Shown piece by piece: positions 32,347 through 39,368 of a DNA stretch of 64,000 bases. The stretch is from Ignavibacteria bacterium (lineage in GTDB: Bacteria > Bacteroidota > Ignavibacteria > Kapaibacteriales > UBA4661): positions 1 to 64,000 of the forward strand of contig JAAFIV010000015.1 of NCBI GenBank assembly GCA_013298775.1, given 5' to 3'. A program made the translations under genes and the position numbers. Below the pieces are notes generated by a model that had not been told where the DNA came from, made no database searches, and saw only the letters and a list, made by a program, of their open reading frames with translations. The first letter of the stretch is position 1; every line of letters begins with the position of its first letter.

Positions 32347-33387
32347 ATGGCAACAGCACCGAAAACTGCAAAAAGCGCATCAGTACAAGCCTCAAGGCAT
32401 GAAATTCAAGCAATGCACACCTCGAAGTTCCTCACCGACGACGAGCGCAAACTTGTCTTTTACCGAATGCTGCAAGCACGGGAATTCGACCAATCCATGA
32501 TTCGTCTCTTCAAGCAAGGACGCGCTTTCGGCGGCGTGTATTCGCAAATTGGTAATGAAGCAACCTCCGTCGGCTCTGCCTTTGCGCTCACAATGAGCGA
32601 TGCGTATTTCCCGATGCACCGCGACGTAGGCGGGCATTTTGTGCGTGGTCAGGAATTGCGTACGATGCTCAAAAACTTCCTCGCCCGCGAGGGAAGCGCG
32701 ATGCGTGGCACCGACGGAACAGGGCATTACGCCGATGTGGAGCGCAAAGTTTTTGGCAACGTTTCGCATTTAGGCGCGATGATTCCTGTTGCGGCGGGCT
32801 ATGCAATGGCGGCAAAAATGCGCGGCGAAAATACCGTCGCAATGACGTACATCGGTGATGGCGGCTCGAATATTGGCGATTTCCACGAGGCAATGAATTT
32901 TGCGACGGTGCAGCGTATTCCGCTTGTTCTCATCATTGAAAATAACCAATATGCTTATTCCACGCCCTCGCACCAGCAATATGCGTGCGAAAAGCTCTCC
33001 GACCGCGCCAAAGGCTACGGCTGCTTCGGCGAAACGATTGATGGAACAAATGTGGAATTGGTCTATGAATCCTGCAAGCAAGCAGTGGAGCGGGCGCGAA
33101 AGGAAGGAATGCCATCCATTATCGAATGCGTGACAATGCGGATGCGTGGTCATGCCGAACACGACGACTTTAGCTATGTTCCGAAAGAATTGCTGGAAAC
33201 ATGGCAAAAACGCGACCCGATTGACCGCTACGCACAAGCACTGATTGAGCGCAAACTCCACACGCAAGCCAGTATTGACGCTCTTCGCAAGGAAATTTCC
33301 GACGAAATGAACACTGCTATTGATGACGTTGTTGCCTTGCCGTTTCCGAAGCCTGAAGAAGGGCGTAAATTGGTCTTTGTGGACTGA
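32347..33387 (+). CDS. Thiamine-diphosphate dehydrogenase E1 alpha subunit (pyruvate/branched-chain 2-oxoacid type)
   Basis: The ATG at 32347 gives 346 aa; the track starts 21 bases upstream. The E1-alpha family is clear: FYRMLQAREFDQSMIRLFKQG, SQIGNEATSVGSAFAL, HRDVGGHFVRGQ. The thiamine-diphosphate motif is GDGGSNIGDFHEAMNFATVQRIPLVLIIENNQYAYSTP (GDG-x~20-NN). Partner E1-beta, E2 and E3 genes are not adjacent, so the complex must be completed from elsewhere. Whether the substrate is pyruvate, acetoin or branched-chain 2-oxoacids cannot be decided. The neighbouring methylglutaconyl-CoA-hydratase-like gene hints at the branched-chain option. Confidence 0.9.
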   Translation: MATAPKTAKSASVQASRHEIQAMHTSKFLTDDERKLVFYRMLQAREFDQSMIRLFKQGRAFGGVYSQIGNEATSVGSAFALTMSDAYFPMHRDVGGHFVRGQELRTMLKNFLAREGSAMRGTDGTGHYADVERKVFGNVSHLGAMIPVAAGYAMAAKMRGENTVAMTYIGDGGSNIGDFHEAMNFATVQRIPLVLIIENNQYAYSTPSHQQYACEKLSDRAKGYGCFGETIDGTNVELVYESCKQAVERARKEGMPSIIECVTMRMRGHAEHDDFSYVPKELLETWQKRDPIDRYAQALIERKLHTQASIDALRKEISDEMNTAIDDVVALPFPKPEEGRKLVFVD

Positions 33388-33423
33388 GATTGTTAGTAAG
33401 CAGGTCTCGTCAAAAAATACTAC

Positions 33424-33815
33424 ACTGGGATTTTTTTGGATGCGTGGGATTGCTGGGATTCTTGATTTTTTGTAGCTGGTCAGGTTTTTGAACACAGATT
33501 TCCATGATTCCCATGATGAAGAGGATTTCGGAATGGAGTAGTGAATCTTTTTTCTTTTTCTTCATCAGTGATAATCATGGTAATCAGGTTTTTGAACACA
33601 GATTTCCATGATTCCCATGATGAAGAGGATTTCGGAATGGAGTAGTGAATCTTTTTTCTTTTTCTTCATCAGTGATAATCATGGTAATCATGGTAATCTG
33701 TGTCAAAAAGTAAGACCCGACCACTTGCAATTTTTTCGAGATAAAAATTTGAGCGAAAACCAATGCCGAAAAATCCCAGCAATCCCAATAATCCTACAAA
33801 ATCCCAATCCACGTA
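33424..33815. repeat. nested repeat block: family C arms around family D
   Basis: Family C arms at 33424-33467 (CTGGGATTTTTTTGGATGCGTGGGATTGCTGGGATT) and 33770-33810 (AATCCCAGCAATCCCAATAATCCTACAAAATCCCAATCC) enclose TAGCTGGTCAGG / CCCGACCACTTGC outer arms. Those in turn enclose family D (33481-33707). The 33388-33858 gap has no gene. Confidence 0.85.
33481..33688. repeat. perfect 104-bp tandem duplication within family D
   Basis: 33481-33584 and 33585-33688 are identical (CAGGTTTTTGAACACAG ... GATAATCATGGTAAT). The unit contains one arm of family D and most of the opposite arm, so this is a recent slippage or recombination product. Confidence 0.93.
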
Positions 33816-33858
33816 CCAAACCTCAAACATCGCATAAAACCTCACCCATAAGCAAAAA

Positions 33859-35625
33859 ATGCTCGCCACATCCAATCTCATCAATCTCCAATCGCTGATT
33901 GACCTCAGTGCTGCCTTGAACGCCTCCGACGACGAGTTGTTTATTTTGAATACCTCGCTTTTGTCGGTGATGGGAAAGCTGCGAACCTTCAAAGCGTGCG
34001 CTCTTCAGCCCGTGCGCCAAGACGGTGTGCTGAAATGGTGCTGCGTGGCGAGCAAAGGAATGAAGCTGCCGTCCGAGCCGTTCACGCTCGATTTCAACGC
34101 GCTGCGACCCTTTAATCCTAACGACATCAACGACGGCGTTTTTGTAGATACGGGCATCCAAATGGTGCAGGCTGTTCGCAAGGAACAGAGCGGTGTGCAG
34201 CAGTTTGTTTCGATTGGACAGGATAGTCTTCATCAGGACAGTCTCCATGCGTCTTCTATGCCTTCGGAACAGGAGTTTTTGGCTCTGTTGTGCTTTGGGG
34301 CAAATCTCACCAAAATCCCCTATTCCGACGAGGAGGAGCAGTACATTTCGCTTGTGGCAAGCATCACAGCAAACGCGCTCCTGAACGCACGAAACCTACG
34401 CTCGCTGCGGCAAACAGGTTCGTATTTGGAGCGAAAAAACCAGCTTTTGACGACCTTGTTTGAAATCAACCGCGAGTTTACTGCGCTCTTGAACAAGGAC
34501 GAGATTATCAAGTTTCTCACGCTGCGCCTTATGGGACAGCTTGCCGTGAGCCGCTTTGCTGTTCTCATCAAAACGCCCGCGTTAGCGCATGGTTTCGACC
34601 TTGCCGTGAATCGCCTCAAAATGACCAACGACCAAGCGGCTGCTTTGGCGGAATCGTTCCAAATGGATGCCGCACACGCAATCACGCGCTGTTCAGAGAT
34701 TGTCGGCGATTGCGTCCTTGCCTCGCCCATGACCACACAAAACGAAACACGCGGCTTGCTGCTTGTTGGCGAAAAAATGAACAAACAGCCCTTCACGTTG
34801 GAAGAGCGGAATTTCCTCGAAGCACTAGGAAGTACCGCCATGACTGCTTTGGAGAATGCTCGCTTGTTTCAGGAAGAATTAGAAAAGAAGCGTCTTGAAG
34901 ATGAATTAAACCTCGCTCGCACCATTCAAAAAGGCTTGCTTCCGCAGGAATTACCGCAGATTCCGGGCTTCGACGTGGCGGGAATGAGCGTGTCCTCGAA
35001 GCAAATCGGCGGCGATTACTACGACGTGTTCCCGATTGACGAAACCCGCGAAGAATGGATGCTCGTCATTGCCGACGTTTCGGGCAAAGGCACACCGGCT
35101 GCGCTGCTCATGGCAAATACGCAAGCGGCACTGCGAGCCTTAGCGCACGTAAATATGCCGCTTCCAGAGATGGTGAGCCGCATCAACAATCTTCTCTACA
35201 CCAACACGAGTTCCGATAAATTCGTAACATTTTTCTGTGCAAAGCTCCACACCGCCGATAAAACCTTGACTTTTTGCAATGCTGGACACAATCCGCCCCT
35301 GCTTCTGCGCGAAAACGGTACGCTCGAAACGCTCACCGACGGCGGCTTGATTCTGGGCATCATGGAAACGATTGTCCCCTACGAAGAGCGCACCATCACG
35401 CTTGCTGCCAACGATGTGCTGGTCTGCTTCACCGACGGCGTATCGGAGGCACTGAACGAGGATTTGGAAGAATTCACCGATGCTCGGTTGGAAGATTCCC
35501 TCCGAGCAAGTGCGCACGGCTCGGCAAAAGAGCTTGTAGAGCGCATTACAACGGATGTTCAGGCACACGCGGGTGGTGCGCCGCAGTCGGATGATATTAC
35601 GATGCTTGTGTTGAAGGGCTTCTGA
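33859..35625 (+). CDS. GAF-domain PP2C-type serine phosphatase (RsbU/SpoIIE family)
   Basis: 588 aa, soluble. Residues ~1-160 form a sensor-like region, and ~200-345 form a GAF domain (NQLLTTLFEINREFTALLNKDEIIKFLTLRLMGQLAVSRFAVLI ... LLLVGEKMN...FLEALGSTAMTALENARL). A coiled coil (EEELEKKRLEDELNLARTIQKGLLPQELP) leads into the catalytic domain: GGDYYDVF, VIADVSGKGTPAALLMA, FCNAGHNPPLLL, LVCFTDGVSEALN and QSDDITMLVLK. These are the metal-binding aspartates of the PPM fold. Such proteins dephosphorylate anti-sigma-factor antagonists in partner-switching. No partner kinase or STAS protein is nearby. Confidence 0.92.
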   Translation: MLATSNLINLQSLIDLSAALNASDDELFILNTSLLSVMGKLRTFKACALQPVRQDGVLKWCCVASKGMKLPSEPFTLDFNALRPFNPNDINDGVFVDTGIQMVQAVRKEQSGVQQFVSIGQDSLHQDSLHASSMPSEQEFLALLCFGANLTKIPYSDEEEQYISLVASITANALLNARNLRSLRQTGSYLERKNQLLTTLFEINREFTALLNKDEIIKFLTLRLMGQLAVSRFAVLIKTPALAHGFDLAVNRLKMTNDQAAALAESFQMDAAHAITRCSEIVGDCVLASPMTTQNETRGLLLVGEKMNKQPFTLEERNFLEALGSTAMTALENARLFQEELEKKRLEDELNLARTIQKGLLPQELPQIPGFDVAGMSVSSKQIGGDYYDVFPIDETREEWMLVIADVSGKGTPAALLMANTQAALRALAHVNMPLPEMVSRINNLLYTNTSSDKFVTFFCAKLHTADKTLTFCNAGHNPPLLLRENGTLETLTDGGLILGIMETIVPYEERTITLAANDVLVCFTDGVSEALNEDLEEFTDARLEDSLRASAHGSAKELVERITTDVQAHAGGAPQSDDITMLVLKGF

Positions 35626-35668
35626 ATCCATTAGGTATAGAAAATTTTGCAAACTTCATCAAACCAGG

Positions 35669-35751
35669 CTTCAGTGGCACAGACATTCTTGTCTGTGTTT
35701 ATCGCCTGAAAGACCGCACTAATACTCACAGACAGGAATGTCTGTGCCACT
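35669..35751. repeat. palindromic repeat family A, copy 4
   Basis: CTTCAGTGGCACAGACATTCTTGTCTGTGTTTATCGCCTGAAAGACCGCACTAATACTCACAGACAGGAATGTCTGTGCCACT. The outer TGTACACGACAAAAC termini are not recognisable here. Confidence 0.85.
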
Positions 35752-35799
35752 GTTGGTTGTCGCTATTTACAACGACAATCATTGCAAACCAAAAGTACA

Positions 35800-36282
35800 A
35801 TGACAGAACGTGAAGCAAAAAAAATTGGAAGCCGCCAAGGATTACTTTCTGTTGGAATTGGACTACTCACCGCACAAATCCTGATGATGTGGTTCTTTTC
35901 TCAGCACGGCATCATACAGGGATTTCTTTGGTTTACAACCTTTCGCTACAATCTCAACGTGGTAATCGGCGCAATTATAATGCTTTTGAGCGGACACGTC
36001 TTTGGTCAAATTGCAGGAAAAGCGATATTGTTGCAAAAGAGAAATTATCTTCTCATCGGGATTGTATGCGGTCTGGCGGTATTAACGACCTCAGCATTTT
36101 TAGCAAGTTGGATAGCATTTTTTCAAGAAGGAATCCCCTTACTGGGAACAAACGACGACCCATTTTTTGATTACATTTACAAGCCCGTTTTTTGGATTGT
36201 CTGCGGCGGAATTCTTCCCGTCGTATTCGTTGGAATGTGGTTTGGCAGACAAATAAAAAAGTACGAAACCCGCACCAAATGA
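35800..36282 (+). CDS. Four-helix integral membrane protein, unknown
   Basis: The ATG at 35800 gives 160 aa. Four hydrophobic segments are visible: LLSVGIGLLTAQILMMWFF, VVIGAIIMLLSGHVFGQIAG, YLLIGIVCGLAVLTTSAFLASW and FWIVCGGILPVVFVGMWFG. The tail is basic (RQIKKYETRTK). No family motif is recognised. Its stop overlaps the start of the next gene as ATGA, indicating translational coupling. This, the following gene and the one after form a small unidirectional group of unknown genes, A/T-richer than the flanking genes. Confidence 0.75.
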   Translation: MTEREAKKIGSRQGLLSVGIGLLTAQILMMWFFSQHGIIQGFLWFTTFRYNLNVVIGAIIMLLSGHVFGQIAGKAILLQKRNYLLIGIVCGLAVLTTSAFLASWIAFFQEGIPLLGTNDDPFFDYIYKPVFWIVCGGILPVVFVGMWFGRQIKKYETRTK

Positions 36283-36674
36283 CACCGCAAAAGTACAACA
36301 TCATTTTGGATAATACGACCATTGGAACAACGGAGCTTGAAAAAGCAGATGCACCAATGGGCGTAGTTTTTGGGAGAATCACGTTTGCACATATTGTTTC
36401 TGGCTATGATTTTTTCAAAAACTATTGCTTACAGCATGGAATCGGCATACCAACAGACTATCCCGAGGACAAACTGCTTGCGACAAACACTATTCCAAAC
36501 TTAAAAATTATCAAGCAAAATGGTGTTGAGATAAAAGGGCTAGGAGCAAGTATTGACGGCATGGACAGTGATTTTTTTGTTGTAACAATCGTTGGCATTT
36601 CCTCTCCATTTTTTGCCCACGAATTTCCATATCACGTACAAGCATACAACGAGCAATTTAAGAGCACCCAATGA
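36279..36674 (+). CDS. Hypothetical protein in a small coupled gene group
   Basis: The ATG at 36279 overlaps the previous stop (ATGA), giving 131 aa; the track extends it 87 nt upstream inside the previous gene. The sequence begins MTPQKYNIILDNTTIGTTELEKADAPMGVVFGRI and alternates beta strands and helices with no signal peptide or membrane segment. A soluble cytosolic protein is expected. I do not recognise the family. The coupling suggests stoichiometric production with the membrane protein before it. Confidence 0.75.
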   Translation: MTPQKYNIILDNTTIGTTELEKADAPMGVVFGRITFAHIVSGYDFFKNYCLQHGIGIPTDYPEDKLLATNTIPNLKIIKQNGVEIKGLGASIDGMDSDFFVVTIVGISSPFFAHEFPYHVQAYNEQFKSTQ

Positions 36675-36702
36675 CGGCACATCTTCAAAGAAAGGAAATA
36701 AT

Positions 36703-37194
36703 ATGGGACTCGACATTGGGCTAAAACTCAACAAAGAAGTTGCGTCCGCTGCGCTCCGCGACAAGTTTTACTCGACGAACACAGCAAACACGGCGGACGA
36801 TATTTACTGCATGAGCAGAGGCTATTGCAACCTTATTTTGAGCAAGCATTCTCCCGAAAGCGAGGAACTTGTAGCAGAATTAAGTAAGGCGTTAGCATTC
36901 GATTGTGGCTTTCTCCAAGAACCGAAAGTCAATCATTACGAAGAGGACGAAGAAACAAAATTTCAATTTGGTTGGGTAAACTCAACGCAGTTTTTGGATA
37001 ACCTTAAAAAGGTGAAAGCTCTCATGCATGATAAAACGGGCTTTTCAGCCAATATGAATCTCAGCGAGGCTTGGAAGCAATATTTTGGCGGACAAGACCC
37101 GCATTCTTTCTCGCAAGATGTAGAGAATATCATTGAAATTATTGATGTTGCGAATGCTCAAGGTACGACGGAACTTTGCTATTCCGTTGGCTGA
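36703..37194 (+). CDS. Hypothetical soluble protein
   Basis: The ATG at 36703 is preceded by AAAGGAAATAAT, a good ribosome-binding site, and gives 163 aa; the ORF-track start lies in the previous gene. It begins MGLDIGLKLNKEVASAALRDKFYSTNT, with an acidic middle (NHYEEDEETKFQFGW) and no signal or membrane segment. No family is recognised. It is 28 bp downstream of the coupled pair and probably in the same transcript. Its end is followed 34 bp later by polX. Confidence 0.72.
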   Translation: MGLDIGLKLNKEVASAALRDKFYSTNTANTADDIYCMSRGYCNLILSKHSPESEELVAELSKALAFDCGFLQEPKVNHYEEDEETKFQFGWVNSTQFLDNLKKVKALMHDKTGFSANMNLSEAWKQYFGGQDPHSFSQDVENIIEIIDVANAQGTTELCYSVG

Positions 37195-37228
37195 ACACGT
37201 TGTCAAATGTACTTTTTTTCTCAAACCA

Positions 37229-39010
37229 ATGGAACAAAATACCCTCAACACGCCTATTGATGCGCTTCTTGAACGCCTTTCGGCAATGGCAATAATGATG
37301 GAAATGCTGGACGAGAACCCCTTCAAAGTTCGTGCAATGCAAGCAGCAGTGCGGGCTTTGGAGGATGCAAATTTTGAATATCTCGACCTTGCTGCAATCG
37401 CTGAGGTGCAAGGCGTGGGCAAAGGGATATTGGGTTTGATTCAGGAATTTGCCGAAACAGGCGCGATGAAAGACGATGCAGCATTGCAAGAAAAAGTACC
37501 TGCTTCGGTGCTGGAAATGACGCAATTACGCGGCTTGGGGGCAAAGAAAGTACGCACCTTGTGGCAAGAAGTCGGTGTGCTTTCGATAGACGCGCTTTCC
37601 GAAGCCGTGAACGCAGGGAAAATAGCGCAGGTAAAGGGTTTTGGTGCGAAAACAGCGGCGAATATTGCCGAAGCAATTCAGCAATATCGCTCGGCAAAAG
37701 GGCAAACGCACTTGCACAAAGCATGGGCAGAGAGCGAGCGTTTATGCGGCATTCTGTCGGCTTTGCCTAAAGTATTACGCACAGAAACCGTTGGCGAAGC
37801 CGCGCAGGGCGCAGAAACAGTACGTTTGCTGAGTGTGCTTGTTTCGGCAGAAATGCCGTTGTCTGAATGTAGCGCACAAATACTAGCCTTGAGCGAATTT
37901 GCACATTTTTCTGTTTGTGAAGATACTGTACAAGCCTCATCAATGCTTGTTCTGCAAGGATTGACTGAAAATGAGTTGCCTTGCAAACTGTTCTTGTGTA
38001 TGCCAGCGAATGCAGGTTTGGTGCGGCATATCGCTACAAGCTCGGCGGAATATCATGCCGCATTGGTGAAATTTCTTGCGGAAAAATCTCCTGAAAGCAG
38101 CATTCCATCTGAGGTTTGGGCAGATGAGGCGCAAATGTACTCCGAAGCAGGAACAAAAGTAGTTCCGCCAGAACTTCGCATCAATGCTCGTGTTTGGAGC
38201 AATGACGACGAAGTGCGCAAGTTTGGTAATCGTGTGGAAGAATTGGTGCAAGCCGAGCAAATACGCGGTATGCTGCACGTTCATTCCACGTGGAGTGACG
38301 GCAAACATACCATTCGCCAAATGGCAGAACGCGCACAAATGCTGGGCTATGAGTATCTCGCCATCTGCGACCACAGCAAAACGGCGGTCTATGCGGGCGG
38401 CTTGACGGAGGAGCGCGTAAAAGCACAGCATGAGGAAATTAACCGCTTAAACGAGGAATTACGCGAGAAATTACGCGAGAAATTACGCGGCATTGCGGGT
38501 GGAAATGTACGTCCTTTTCGGATTTTGAAAGGTATCGAATCCGACATTTTGCGCGACGGCTCGCTTGATTACAGCGATGCGGTATTGGAAACCTTTGAAA
38601 TCGTTGTTGCATCCGTGCATTCCAGCTTCTCGCTTGACCGCGACACCATGACCGACCGCGTGTGCAGGGCGTTAGAGCATCCCGCAACCACGCTGCTTGG
38701 GCATCCGACGGGACGACTGCTGCTCATGCGCAAGGGCTATGAATTAGACATGGAAGCGGTGCTGGATACTGCAAAAGCGCACGGCAAGGCACTCGAAATC
38801 AACGCCAGCCCGTACCGCCTCGACCTCACTGCCGAACACGCCGCGCTCGCTGAAGCATGGGGCGTTCCGCTTGCCATCAACACCGATGCGCACAATATGG
38901 ACGATTTATCGAATATGCGCTATGGCTTGCAGGTGGCGCGGAGAGCGGGCTTGCGGGCATCTAGTGTGGTGAATATGCTTGGTTGTGAAGAGCTGTTGCA
39001 GCGTTTTTGA
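37229..39010 (+). CDS. polX: PolX-type protein with degenerate polymerase site and intact PHP domain
   Basis: The ATG at 37229 gives 593 aa. An N-terminal 8-kDa/HhH region (MEMLDENPFKVRAMQAAVRALE, VQGVGKGILGLIQEF, VKGFGAKTAANIAEAIQQY) is followed by a pol-beta-like palm. The PHP phosphoesterase domain spans about residues 345-593: HVHSTWSDGKHT, ICDHSKTA, GIESDI, ASVHSSF, LGHPTGR and NTDAHN. All PHP metal ligands appear present. The palm lacks the GS-x-RR and G-D-x-D aspartates of active PolX: the stretch reads VLRTETVGEAAQGAETVRLLSVLVS. It probably acts in DNA repair as a 3'-5' exonuclease or AP endonuclease rather than a polymerase. Confidence 0.9.
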   Translation: MEQNTLNTPIDALLERLSAMAIMMEMLDENPFKVRAMQAAVRALEDANFEYLDLAAIAEVQGVGKGILGLIQEFAETGAMKDDAALQEKVPASVLEMTQLRGLGAKKVRTLWQEVGVLSIDALSEAVNAGKIAQVKGFGAKTAANIAEAIQQYRSAKGQTHLHKAWAESERLCGILSALPKVLRTETVGEAAQGAETVRLLSVLVSAEMPLSECSAQILALSEFAHFSVCEDTVQASSMLVLQGLTENELPCKLFLCMPANAGLVRHIATSSAEYHAALVKFLAEKSPESSIPSEVWADEAQMYSEAGTKVVPPELRINARVWSNDDEVRKFGNRVEELVQAEQIRGMLHVHSTWSDGKHTIRQMAERAQMLGYEYLAICDHSKTAVYAGGLTEERVKAQHEEINRLNEELREKLREKLRGIAGGNVRPFRILKGIESDILRDGSLDYSDAVLETFEIVVASVHSSFSLDRDTMTDRVCRALEHPATTLLGHPTGRLLLMRKGYELDMEAVLDTAKAHGKALEINASPYRLDLTAEHAALAEAWGVPLAINTDAHNMDDLSNMRYGLQVARRAGLRASSVVNMLGCEELLQRF

Positions 39011-39084
39011 GGTAAGGATTGTGAAGATTTTTTGGACGCAGATTGCCATGATTCCCATGATGAAGATGATTGTTGATGCGAACA

Positions 39085-39308
39085 GTTCCTAAGGGAACGC
39101 GGATGAAGCCCAGATTGAGAGGATGTTGAGGATTTTTTTCTTTGTTTTGTAACTGGTCAGGTCTTGGTCTTCCCGTCCTGCCATTTCTTCATGGTAAAAC
39201 GGATTTCACGGTACTATTTACCGCGAAACCCATTACCGCGAAACCCATTACCGCGAAACCCGTTCTACGCTTTCCTAAACGTAGGACGGGAAGACCTGAC
39301 CAGTTACA
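39085..39308. repeat. composite repeat: half B, outer module, family E with 15-bp tandem repeat
   Basis: A family B arm (GGGAACGCGGATGAAGCCCAGATTGAGAGG) leads into GTAACTGGTCAGGTC. Family E (39168-39293) follows, and then the inverse GACCTGACCAGTTAC. Inside E, TTACCGCGAAACCCA is repeated three times (39218-39261). A family D arm lies just before (39030-39065). No gene is seen in 39011-39368. Confidence 0.85.
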
Positions 39309-39368
39309 AATTTTCTCGAACAATGTCGCTCAATCCTCGTCATCATTTTCATCCAGTATAATCCCGGT

